A DNA stretch of 42,189 nt from Oscillospiraceae bacterium (GTDB lineage Bacteria > Bacillota > Clostridia > Oscillospirales > Ruminococcaceae): the NCBI GenBank assembly GCA_022769565.1, contig JALEJQ010000088.1:1-42189 (forward strand), given 5' to 3'. Each line of letters opens with the position of its first letter. The stretch's first letter is position 1. Below, in pieces: positions 8,422 through 15,684 of the stretch. Below the pieces are notes generated by a model. That model made no database searches. It was not told the DNA's origin and was given only the letters and a program-made list of their open reading frames with translations. The translations under genes were made by a program, and so were the position numbers.

Positions 8422-9738
8422 ATGAAATTAGATTTTAACAAAAAGTATACCACTATAGCCGTTTATACCGTTATCACTTTTGCTGTATGCCTGCTGCTTG
8501 TGGTTTTCGTACAGGAATCGGAAAAGATCTCGGCAGGATTAAAGACCGTTGCAAAGGTGCTTGCCCCCGTGACATGGGGCGTTGTTATCGCTTATATACT
8601 TAACCCGGTCATGATGTTGTCGGAGAATGGTCTTAAAAAGCTGCTTGAAAAGAAAAAGGAGCGTCCCAAGCTGGTGCGTTCATTAAGCGTGTTTTTAAGT
8701 ATGATACTGCTTATTGCAATACTTATTGCATTTGTGGCTATCCTTATCCCTCAGATAGTGGACAGCATAGTTGGCATTGCAGGCAACTTTTCCACTTATC
8801 TCAGCAATTTTGAAAAGTGGATATATAAATTTGTCGAGGACTATCCCGATATTTACAACTTTGTGCAGGATCAGTTCAACAGCATCCAGCCTAAGATAAA
8901 CGAGTTCGTCAACAATCTTATCCCACAGCTTGCCAATATAGCCGTAAAGCTGAAAGACGGCGCTATCGGACTTATCGGCGGTTTAAAGGATTTTGTTATC
9001 GGCTTTATCGTTGCCATATATCTTCTGTTCAGCAAGGAAAAATTCATCGCTCAGGCAAGAAAGATGGTTTTGGCGATATTTCCTAAGAATTTTGCACAGA
9101 GCTTGTTCAATGTTGCTTCTCATGCAAATAAAACTCTCGGCGGCTTTATTTCGGGCAAGATACTCGATTCAACTATAATCGGAATTATTACCTTCATATG
9201 TATGACCATAATGAAAATGGACTTTGTTGCTCTGATAAGTGTTGTTATCGGCGTAACAAACATTATCCCGTTTTTCGGTCCGTTTATCGGAGCTATACCA
9301 AGCGCAGTTCTGCTCCTTGTGGCAGCACCGAAACAGGTCATTCCCTTTGTAGTGTTTATAATCATTCTCCAGCAGTTTGACGGAAATATTCTCGGTCCGA
9401 AGATACTTGGCGATTCAACGGGACTTTCTCCGTTCTGGGTAATGTTTGCAATATTTGTGGGCGGCGGTCTGTTCGGATTTGCAGGTATGCTGCTTGGAGT
9501 GCCCGTGTTTGCAGTTATTTATTCATTGATAAGCGATTTTATCAATTTCCTTCTCAGAAGAAAGGGAATGTCTGCCGATACGGGAGATTACTACGCTCCT
9601 GCGGCGGAAACGTCACCTTCTTCAAAAAGAGATTTTGTCAATAAGCCTGTTTCGGAAATATTTAAATCAAGAAAGAAAAAACAGGACGGAGAAACGGAAG
9701 CGGCGGTTAACGATAATAAAGACGATTCGGAAAAATAA
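8422..9738 (+). CDS. AI-2E family transporter (PerM/YtvI-like membrane protein)
   Basis: A 438-residue integral membrane protein of the AI-2 exporter superfamily. Members have been linked to autoinducer-2 export or Na+/H+ antiport, but most are uncharacterised. It has the typical order: two N-terminal membrane helices (about residues 12-30 and 45-65), one near 95-115, a long extracytoplasmic stretch (about 120-190), then a cluster of hydrophobic helices with the family motifs NIIPFFGPFIGAIP and GNILGPKILGDSTGLSPFWV. The charged C-terminus (KSRKKKQDGE) is cytoplasmic. AAGGATG precedes the start. nadA follows 21 bases downstream with no terminator between, so the two share a transcript. That pairing does not itself show a functional link. 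Confidence 0.9.
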   Translation: MKLDFNKKYTTIAVYTVITFAVCLLLVVFVQESEKISAGLKTVAKVLAPVTWGVVIAYILNPVMMLSENGLKKLLEKKKERPKLVRSLSVFLSMILLIAILIAFVAILIPQIVDSIVGIAGNFSTYLSNFEKWIYKFVEDYPDIYNFVQDQFNSIQPKINEFVNNLIPQLANIAVKLKDGAIGLIGGLKDFVIGFIVAIYLLFSKEKFIAQARKMVLAIFPKNFAQSLFNVASHANKTLGGFISGKILDSTIIGIITFICMTIMKMDFVALISVVIGVTNIIPFFGPFIGAIPSAVLLLVAAPKQVIPFVVFIIILQQFDGNILGPKILGDSTGLSPFWVMFAIFVGGGLFGFAGMLLGVPVFAVIYSLISDFINFLLRRKGMSADTGDYYAPAAETSPSSKRDFVNKPVSEIFKSRKKKQDGETEAAVNDNKDDSEK

Positions 9739-9759
9739 TAGTTTTAAGGAGAACTTTTT

Positions 9760-10671
9760 ATGATAAAGGATATTCAGGAGAAGATACTGCGTTTGAAAAA
9801 GGAAAAGAATGTTACAATTCTCGCACACAGCTATCAGGCGGAGGAAATTCAGGAGATCGCCGATTATACGGGAGATTCTTTCAGACTTTCCCAGCTTGCG
9901 GCAGAGGATAAGAACGATACGCTGATAATGTGCGGCGTTCATTTTATGGCTGAGACCTGCAAAATTCTTTCGCCTGATAAGAAGGTCATACTTTCCTGCC
10001 CGAACGCAGGCTGTCCTATGGCGGAGCAGATAAGCGCAGAGGAGCTTGTTCAGCTTAAACAGATGTACCCCGGCTATACGGTGGTTGCGTATATCAACAC
10101 AACAGCCGCATTAAAGGAGCATTGTGATGTCTGCGTGACTTCCAGCTCTGCGGTGGAGATATGCCGCAAGATCGAAAACAAGGATATTTTGTTTATTCCC
10201 GACTGCAACCTTGGCGCATATGTCAAGGAGCAGCTACCCGAAAAAAATATCAAGCTGATACAGGGAGGATGTCCCGTCCATGCTGCCGTAACGGAAAAAA
10301 TGGCAGTTGAAGCAAAAGCCGCACACCCCGAGGCGCTGCTTCTCGTTCATCCCGAATGTCAGCCCTCAGTTTGCAAGTATGCCGATTACATAGGCTCCAC
10401 CTCCGGCATCGTAAACTTTGCCAAGAAGTCCGAAGCAAAGGAATTTATTATCGGAACGGAAATTTCCATTGCCGAGCATCTTCAGTATATATGCCCCGAC
10501 AAGAAGTTTTATCCCCTTTCCAAGCACCTTATCTGCCCCAATATGAAGAGCACAACTCTTGTGGACGTTTATAACTGCCTTACCGGCGATGGCGGACTTG
10601 TTATCGAAATGCCCGAAGAACAGATAAAGCGCGCTTCTGTTTGCATCGACAAAATGCTTGAACTGGGATGA
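9760..10671 (+). CDS. nadA: Quinolinate synthase A
   Basis: The [4Fe-4S] enzyme condenses iminoaspartate with dihydroxyacetone phosphate to quinolinate in NAD synthesis. The protein is 303 residues, the compact length seen in Gram-positives and thermophiles. All three iron-sulfur cysteines are visible: C85 in NAGCPMAEQ, C200 in HPECQPSVC and C259 in LICPNMKSTT. Substrate motifs AHSYQ and GSTSGI are intact. AAGGAG stands 10 bases before the ATG. In many Firmicutes nadA is in a nadABC operon, but here neither nadB nor nadC is adjacent; it is the second gene behind a permease. Transcription ends in the large hairpin at 10720-10794. Confidence 0.96.
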   Translation: MIKDIQEKILRLKKEKNVTILAHSYQAEEIQEIADYTGDSFRLSQLAAEDKNDTLIMCGVHFMAETCKILSPDKKVILSCPNAGCPMAEQISAEELVQLKQMYPGYTVVAYINTTAALKEHCDVCVTSSSAVEICRKIENKDILFIPDCNLGAYVKEQLPEKNIKLIQGGCPVHAAVTEKMAVEAKAAHPEALLLVHPECQPSVCKYADYIGSTSGIVNFAKKSEAKEFIIGTEISIAEHLQYICPDKKFYPLSKHLICPNMKSTTLVDVYNCLTGDGGLVIEMPEEQIKRASVCIDKMLELG

Positions 10672-10676
10672 TTATT

Positions 10677-10835
10677 AATTCGGAATTAGGAATTCGGAAT
10701 TCGGAATTAGTATAATATAGGATTCCATACGAAATAAAAAAGCAACGTTTTTGAGTTTTTCCAAAACGTTGCTTTTTGATTTCGTATGGAATCCGCCATT
10801 AATTCCGAATTCCTAATTCCTAATTCCGAATTATT
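10677..10835. repeat. Composite repeat: inverted arrays of 7-bp units (AATTCGG/AATTAGG family) around a long hairpin
   Basis: Five heptamers (AATTCGG, AATTAGG) run from 10677 to 10711. Five inverted heptamers (AATTCCG, AATTCCT, last unit AATTATT) run from 10801 to 10835. Between them sits the 75-base hairpin described separately. The repeat fills the whole space between the convergent nadA and fucI genes, and its last unit contains the fucI stop codon (TTA at 10831-10833 on plus). Units of this kind translate to NSEFLIPNSE-like peptides in shadow reading frames. Confidence 0.9.
10720..10794. terminator. Bidirectional terminator hairpin between nadA and fucI
   Basis: A 16-bp outer stem (GGATTCCATACGAAAT at 10720-10735 with 10779-10794) is separated by one A-G mismatch from a 15-bp inner stem (10737-10751 with 10763-10777) containing GCAACGTTTT. 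The loop is 11 bases. The inner stem is flanked by T5 on plus and T5 on minus, so it can end both convergent genes. Confidence 0.85.
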
Positions 10836-12603
10836 TATACAGTGGTCCGTAACATTCGCAAGCCTTGTAATCAGCGTCTTCAAGATTGCCTGTGCCGAAA
10901 GCAGACCATGCATGAGGACGGTAAATATCCTCGTCGGGTACGTTGTGCATTGCAACGGGAATTCTCAGCATGGAAGCAAGGGTGATAAGATCCTTGCCGA
11001 TGTGTCCGTATGCAAATGCGCCGTGGTTTGCGCCCCAGTTTGCCATTACGGAGTAAACGTCCTTGAACGCCGTCTTTTCGGGCATAAGGTTGGGAACGAA
11101 CCAGGTCGTCGGCCAGGTCTTGTCCGTGCGGTCGTCAAGAGGCTTGTGTATTTCCTCGGGAAGAACAACGGTGTAGCCCTCCGCAAGCTGCAGAACAGGA
11201 CCTATGCCGTCAATAACATTTACTCTTATCATTGTAACGGGCATTTCAGCCTGTGTGCGGAAGTGTGAGGAGAATCCGCCGCCTCTGAAGTAGCCCAGGT
11301 TTGCGGGACACCAGTCAACCTTGCCGAGAACAGCGTCAATGTCCTTGTCGGTCATATCCCACCATTTTTTCATAAGGTGGCTGCCGTTTTCGTCCTGTGC
11401 CATACCTGTTCCGTCAAGAGCAGCAGCGCCCGAGTTGATAAGGTGAATAAAGCCGTTTGCAGCCTTGCCTGTAGGCTTGATTCCTGTTACACGTTCAACA
11501 GCTTCGGGGCTCCAGTATGTACGAACGTCTGCAAAAACGGAGGCTGTGCCGGTAACGAGTGTTCCCAGAAGCATTGCCGTGCCGTTAAGTCCGTCATTTT
11601 CCGTTGCAAAGGTAAGGGGCTGCTTCTTGCCGTTCCAGTCAAAGGTGGTGTTGAGGATAGATTCGCAGAAATCGGCGTTGGGGAGCCAGTCTGTCCACTG
11701 TCGCTGACCCTGGAAACCGCCCATAACAGCATTTCTGCCGTTTGCTTCTTCCTTCCAGCCCATTTCACGGAGCTTTTCGTTGCCGAGCATAATATCACGG
11801 ACGATAAGGGTCATCTTAACGGTGAATTCCCACTGCTCCTCGTGTGACATTACCTTCTTGTTGCCGGGATTTATCTCTGTGTTGATGTCCATGCCCTCGG
11901 GACAATGTGCCTTTGTCCACGCAAGAGCCTTTTCGTATTCTTCATGGTCGTAAATTTCAAGGTGGATACGGCGAAGGATTTCCGTCATATCTATCCATTC
12001 GGGGCGTAGACCGAGATAATCCTGCATAAACATTGCATCGCAGTAAGAGCCTGCAATACCCATAGCAACGCCGCCGATGTTGACGTAAGCCTTAGTCTTC
12101 ATCCAACCTACTGCAACCGCACAGCGAGCAAAGCGGAGAATTTTCTCCGAAACGTCCTCGGGGATAGAGGTGTCGTCAGCGTCCTGAACATCGTGACCGT
12201 AGATAGAGAACGCAGGCAGACCTCTCTGAGCGTGAGCGGACATTGCAGCAGCAAGATAAACTGCGCCGGGGCGTTCTGTGCCGTTAAAGCCCCATACAGC
12301 CTTGATAGTTGTAGGGTTAAGGTCGATAGTTTCCGTAACGTAGCACCAGCAGGGGGTAACGGAAAGTGTTGCGCAGATGTTCTGTGTTGAGAAGAATTCC
12401 TCAGCCTTTGCAGCCTCTGCGCCGCCGCCTATTGTAAAGGGCGTGATAACACATTCTACAGGCGTTCCGTCGGGATAGCAGCAGTTTTCCTCAATAAGCT
12501 TCTTGGCGGAGTTTGCCATGTTCATCGTCTGAACTTCAAGGGATTCTCTTACTCCGAACTGACGTCCGTCAATAATTGGTCTGATTCCTATTCTTGGATA
12601 CAT
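10831..12603 (-). CDS. fucI: L-fucose isomerase
   Basis: A Mn-dependent aldose-ketose isomerase that turns L-fucose into L-fuculose, the first committed step of fucose breakdown. The 590-residue length matches the well-studied E. coli enzyme. Seen in the sequence are PRIGIRPIIDGR at the N-terminus, WGFNGTERPGAVYLAA, the metal-site segments CESILNTTFDW and ATENDGLNG, and the closing NWGANHGAFAYGHIGKDL and PVAMHNV motifs. AGGAG precedes the ATG by eight bases. It is the last gene of the minus-strand fuc operon, 78 bases after the kinase gene. Its TAA stop lies inside the last unit of a heptamer array, so the extreme C-terminus (PLYK) abuts repeat DNA. Confidence 0.97.
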   Translation of the reverse strand: MYPRIGIRPIIDGRQFGVRESLEVQTMNMANSAKKLIEENCCYPDGTPVECVITPFTIGGGAEAAKAEEFFSTQNICATLSVTPCWCYVTETIDLNPTTIKAVWGFNGTERPGAVYLAAAMSAHAQRGLPAFSIYGHDVQDADDTSIPEDVSEKILRFARCAVAVGWMKTKAYVNIGGVAMGIAGSYCDAMFMQDYLGLRPEWIDMTEILRRIHLEIYDHEEYEKALAWTKAHCPEGMDINTEINPGNKKVMSHEEQWEFTVKMTLIVRDIMLGNEKLREMGWKEEANGRNAVMGGFQGQRQWTDWLPNADFCESILNTTFDWNGKKQPLTFATENDGLNGTAMLLGTLVTGTASVFADVRTYWSPEAVERVTGIKPTGKAANGFIHLINSGAAALDGTGMAQDENGSHLMKKWWDMTDKDIDAVLGKVDWCPANLGYFRGGGFSSHFRTQAEMPVTMIRVNVIDGIGPVLQLAEGYTVVLPEEIHKPLDDRTDKTWPTTWFVPNLMPEKTAFKDVYSVMANWGANHGAFAYGHIGKDLITLASMLRIPVAMHNVPDEDIYRPHAWSAFGTGNLEDADYKACECYGPLYK

Positions 12604-12662
12604 AATTCATTCTCCTTTTTAGTTTAAAGTTAGTTAAAAGTGAAAAATGGAGTTTTTTCAAT

Positions 12663-12697
12663 AATTCCGAATTCCGAATTCCTAATTCCGAATTATA
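12663..12697. repeat. Heptamer array (AATTCCG family) encoding the end of the kinase gene
   Basis: Four tandem units (AATTCCG, AATTCCG, AATTCCT, AATTCCG) and a partial fifth cover the boundary between the kinase stop and fucI. Just upstream, 12620-12652 is a degenerate stretch resembling the GAGTGAA family (AAAAGTG, ATGGAG). The kinase stop codon (CTA at 12682-12684 on plus) and its last four codons are repeat DNA. Confidence 0.85.
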
Positions 12698-14151
12698 TCA
12701 AGATACTTTTTGTACGCTCTTTCCCATTCCTCTGTATTTTCGGGGGAGTAGAGCTTAACATTGTCCGATTTTGCAATAATTTGCCTTGCGGTCTTGATGT
12801 CGGGGATAGCGCCAACAGCAATAAGCTGCATTGCAATGTTTCCGTAAGCGGTAGCCTCGATAGGACCTGCCGCAACGTCACAATTGCAGGCAGCGGCGGT
12901 CATGCGGCAAAGCATACCGTCCTTTGTTCCGCCTCCAACAAGGTGAATTTTTCTGTATTCCTTGCCCGTACATTCCCTTATCTCGTCAAAGGTAAGACGG
13001 TATTTAAGCGCAAGGCTCTCGTAAATGCACCGCATAACCTCGCCCACACTTTCGGGAACGGGCTGATTCGTCCTGCGGCAGTATTCACGCACTCTTTCGG
13101 GGATATTTCCCACGGGAACAAACTCCGGTGCGTCCGGGTCGATGAAGCACTTGAAGGGTTCACACTCCAGCGCCAGCTTTTCAAGGTCTGCAAAGGAATA
13201 TTCCTTGCCCTCACGCCTGAACTGACGGCGTGATTCCTGAATAAGCCATAAGCCAATAATGTTCTTTAAGAAGGTGGTTTTTCCGCCGTAGCCTGTTTCG
13301 TTGGTAATGTTCAGCGCCGCAGATTTTTCGTTTATAACGGGTTCGTCCGTTTCCGTGCCGAAAAGCGACCAGGTCCCGCAGGAAATGAAGATGAAATCCT
13401 CTTCTTCCGTGGGAGCGGCTGCTGCGGCGCATTGCGTGTCGTGTCCGCAGACGGAAATTACCTTTGCGGAGGGAATGTCAAGCTCCCTGCAAATTTCCTC
13501 GGAAAGCTCTCCAAGCTCCGTTGCAGGCATACATATCTCAGGCAGTATATTTTTCGGTATACCAAGCGCATCAAGCACCGTTTCCGACCAACTGCGGTTT
13601 ACTGCGTTCATCATCTGGGTCGTTGAAGCAATGGAAAGCTCCGCACGTTTCTTTCCCGTCAGCAGATAACCGAACAGATCGGGCATAAGCAGCAAGGCGT
13701 CCGCATTTTTCAGCATTTCGGGGCGCTGCAGTTTAAGGGAAAGAAGCTGAAAAGCGGTGTTTATCTCCATAAACTGGTTGCCCGTTATCTTGTAGAACCG
13801 CTCCTTGTCAATAAGCTCAAAGGCTTTATCAAGCATACCGGCGGTGCGGCTGTCACGGTAGTTTACGGGCAGTTCCAGAAGATGACCGTCCTTGCCGATA
13901 AGCCCGAAATCAACGCCCCAGGTGTCCACCGCAAGACTGTCAAAACCGCCGCTCTGCGCAGCCTTTACAAGTCCCTGCTTGACCTCGTGAAAAAGACGGG
14001 GCAGATCCCAGTAAAGGGTGTCGCACATCTGAACGGGAGTGTTTTCAAGGCGGTGGACTTCCTCAAGCCTTATGGTTTCACCGTCAAAAATGCCGATAAT
14101 TGCTCGTCCGCTTGAAGCACCGAAATCGAAAGCCAAAACTCGTTTTTCCAT
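12682..14151 (-). CDS. Rhamnulokinase-family sugar kinase, probable L-fuculokinase
   Basis: A 489-residue FGGY-family kinase that phosphorylates a ketose using ATP. By sequence it is of the RhaB subgroup (FDFGASSGRAIIG at the N-terminus, AVDTWGVDFGL, PVNYRDSRT, ISCGTWSLFG, HLVGGGTKD). By position, inside a fucose operon with FucI, FucU and FucA, its substrate is more likely L-fuculose; RhaB-type kinases serve this role in some gut bacteria. The N-terminal RNase-H-like fold covers about residues 1-240 and the second domain the rest. It starts 12 bases after fucU, so the two are tightly coupled. Oddly, its last four residues (IIRN) and its TAG stop are encoded by a 7-bp repeat array, so the repeat has replaced or extended the native C-terminus. 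Confidence 0.9.
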   Translation of the reverse strand: MEKRVLAFDFGASSGRAIIGIFDGETIRLEEVHRLENTPVQMCDTLYWDLPRLFHEVKQGLVKAAQSGGFDSLAVDTWGVDFGLIGKDGHLLELPVNYRDSRTAGMLDKAFELIDKERFYKITGNQFMEINTAFQLLSLKLQRPEMLKNADALLLMPDLFGYLLTGKKRAELSIASTTQMMNAVNRSWSETVLDALGIPKNILPEICMPATELGELSEEICRELDIPSAKVISVCGHDTQCAAAAAPTEEEDFIFISCGTWSLFGTETDEPVINEKSAALNITNETGYGGKTTFLKNIIGLWLIQESRRQFRREGKEYSFADLEKLALECEPFKCFIDPDAPEFVPVGNIPERVREYCRRTNQPVPESVGEVMRCIYESLALKYRLTFDEIRECTGKEYRKIHLVGGGTKDGMLCRMTAAACNCDVAAGPIEATAYGNIAMQLIAVGAIPDIKTARQIIAKSDNVKLYSPENTEEWERAYKKYLDIIRN

Positions 14152-14163
14152 ATCAGCTCACCG

Positions 14164-14592
14164 TTACTTTACAACGCCTTTTTTTAGGATAATGTTGGCG
14201 TAAATAGCCTCTTCGCCCGTTGCAACAACAGCATAAGCGGTCTTTGCACGTTCGTAAAAAGCAAAGCGTTCTATCATTTCTATTTTGCAGTTTTCAGGCT
14301 CGTATTTGTTTATAACAGCCTTGTAATCGTCCCATATCGTGGGAACAACAGGGTCGCCGGGAACTACTTCCATAAGCATAACAGGCTTTTCAGTGTATGT
14401 ATCAAGAGGGAAAAGCTGCATAATTGCGTCAAGAAGCCCCGTTACACCGTGACCGTCGCAGCGTACAACACGCTTGCCGATAGTTTCGGCAGGAAAGTTG
14501 CCGTCTGCGATAACGATTTCATCTCCGTGTCCCATTTCCATAAGGGTCTTGACAAGCTCAGGGGAGAGGAGCTTTGGGATGTTTTTTAACAT
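14164..14592 (-). CDS. fucU: L-fucose mutarotase (RbsD/FucU family)
   Basis: This small enzyme interconverts the alpha and beta anomers of L-fucose so that the isomerase receives its substrate. The 142-residue protein matches the usual FucU length of about 140. Motifs are LSPELVKTLMEMGHGDEIV with the catalytic His, ADGNFPAETIG, and the C-terminal FAFYERAKTAYAVVATGE region with family Tyr and Arg residues. A ribosome binding site (GGAGG) lies seven bases upstream. The kinase gene follows after 12 bases. A heptamer repeat fills the 160 bases between it and the nitroreductase upstream. Confidence 0.95.
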   Translation of the reverse strand: MLKNIPKLLSPELVKTLMEMGHGDEIVIADGNFPAETIGKRVVRCDGHGVTGLLDAIMQLFPLDTYTEKPVMLMEVVPGDPVVPTIWDDYKAVINKYEPENCKIEMIERFAFYERAKTAYAVVATGEEAIYANIILKKGVVK

Positions 14593-14614
14593 ATTATATG
14601 ACCTCCAATTTAAA

Positions 14615-14746
14615 GTGTTGAGTGTGAAGAGTGGAGAGTGAAGTTTTCCAATATGCAGGGTTGAAATCGGAACTGGTTTTGATCAATAAAACTCCGTCTT
14701 TGAAGCAGAAATCATAACTTCACACTTCACTCTCCACACTTCAAAC
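14615..14746. repeat. Inverted pair of GAGTGAA-family heptamer arrays
   Basis: Four heptamers (GTGTTGA, GTGTGAA, GAGTGGA, GAGTGAA) at 14615-14642 face four inverted ones (TTCACAC, TTCACTC, TCCACAC, TTCAAAC) at 14719-14746. The 76-base core between them shows no gene and no strong hairpin. The element occupies the gap between the nitroreductase and fucU genes of the same operon, so it must be transcribed. Confidence 0.85.
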
Positions 14747-14752
14747 TCTGAT

Positions 14753-15271
14753 TTAGTCGAAAATAACAAATCCGTCTTTTCTTGCGGCAGGCTGTGCGTG
14801 TACCGAATCTGCATAGCCGAGAATACAGTTTCCGATGCCAACATATTTTTCATCAAGACCCCATTTTTTCATAAGAGCCTTGCCTTCTTCTGTCTGAAAT
14901 GTCTCTTTTGCCCTGTGGATCCAGCAGGAATCCACGCCCAGTGAAAACGCTGCATTCATAAGATTTCCCATAACAAGACTTCCGTCCTCAATATAAGTAT
15001 TTACAGTGCTGTCAGCAAAAACTATAACTAACACAGGAGCGCCGTAAAATGGGTCGTTTACGCCGTCCATTATCCTTGCATTTATCTGCGACAGCATATT
15101 TATGGTTTCCTTGTCCCTAACAACCACCATAACGGAGGACTGCTTGCCTCTTCCGTTGGGCGCATATTCTCCTGCGTTAAGTATTTCGTTAAGAACATCG
15201 TCGGGAACGGGTGTGTCTTTGTAGGAACGCACACTTCTGCGTGATACAAGGTTTTTTATAGTTTCGTTCAT
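14753..15271 (-). CDS. Nitroreductase family protein
   Basis: A 172-residue FMN-dependent oxidoreductase of the nitroreductase superfamily; the natural substrate is unknown. The family N-terminus NLVSRRSVRSYKDTPVP supplies phosphate contacts for FMN, followed by NAGEYAPNGRGKQ and, near the C-terminus, YVGIGNCILGY. I place the start at the ATG at 15271, where AGGAG stands 11 bases upstream; an in-frame TTG at 15295 would add eight residues and overlaps the binding site. It lies inside the fucose operon, 26 bases after the small unknown gene. A role in fucose breakdown is not established; handling of redox balance is only a guess. Confidence 0.87.
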   Translation of the reverse strand: MNETIKNLVSRRSVRSYKDTPVPDDVLNEILNAGEYAPNGRGKQSSVMVVVRDKETINMLSQINARIMDGVNDPFYGAPVLVIVFADSTVNTYIEDGSLVMGNLMNAAFSLGVDSCWIHRAKETFQTEEGKALMKKWGLDEKYVGIGNCILGYADSVHAQPAARKDGFVIFD

Positions 15272-15297
15272 ATTAATAAAATCTCCTGTCGTCAAAA

Positions 15298-15597
15298 TTA
15301 CTGCCTTTCTTTAAGACTAAGCTCCGAAATAGCTATGTCTACGCCGTTTTTGTCCGCAAATTTAACGGCTCCCGAGATCAAACGGTCCTTGTTCTTTTCA
15401 AACACGGACAGGACAAATTTATCCTGTTCCTCCTGCGGTATGAAACGCAGGAAATTTTCAAGCACACCCGGCGATTCGGCAGCGTTAAGAACTGCAGGCG
15501 GCAGGGAAATATCGGACTTATCTGCGTAGGGCAGCAAGGCTCTTATGGCCTGAGCGTAATTTATTTCATCTATATCGACGGTCAATCTGAATTTCAT
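15298..15597 (-). CDS. Small protein of unknown function in the fuc operon
   Basis: A 99-residue soluble protein, MKFRLTVDIDEINYAQ at its start, that I do not recognise. I use the ATG at 15597; an in-frame start at 15645 would run back through a hairpin. The binding site is weak (AGAAAGATG). The sequence reads as an alternation of short strands and helices (ADKSDISLPPAV, FLRFIPQEEQDKFVLSVFEK, VDIAISELSLKER) with no Cys and no membrane segment. It sits 87 bases behind fucO and 26 bases before the nitroreductase, so it probably pairs with the latter. Confidence 0.7.
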   Translation of the reverse strand: MKFRLTVDIDEINYAQAIRALLPYADKSDISLPPAVLNAAESPGVLENFLRFIPQEEQDKFVLSVFEKNKDRLISGAVKFADKNGVDIAISELSLKERQ

Positions 15598-15625
15598 AAA
15601 TACATCTTTCTTGTTATAAACAATG

Positions 15626-15660
15626 CGCAATCCGAACGCAGGCAAAACGCTCGGATTGCG
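15626..15660 (-). terminator. Hairpin between fucO and the small gene
   Basis: CGCAATCCGA (15626-15635) pairs perfectly with TCGGATTGCG (15651-15660) over a 15-base loop. On the minus strand it stands 24 bases after the fucO stop, but the following sequence is only weakly T-rich. It is more likely a partial terminator or an mRNA 3'-end protector that sets expression steps within the operon. Confidence 0.55.
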
Positions 15661-15684
15661 GTATGTTTTTAATGTGCTGTTGGA

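Noticed and set aside
10677-10835. Possible CRISPR array
   Set aside because: The units are 7 bp, directly abutting and without spacers, and no cas genes are near.
12640-13233. Plus-strand frame beginning with an NSEFLIPN-type peptide
   Set aside because: The start is translated heptamer repeat and the rest is antisense to the kinase gene.
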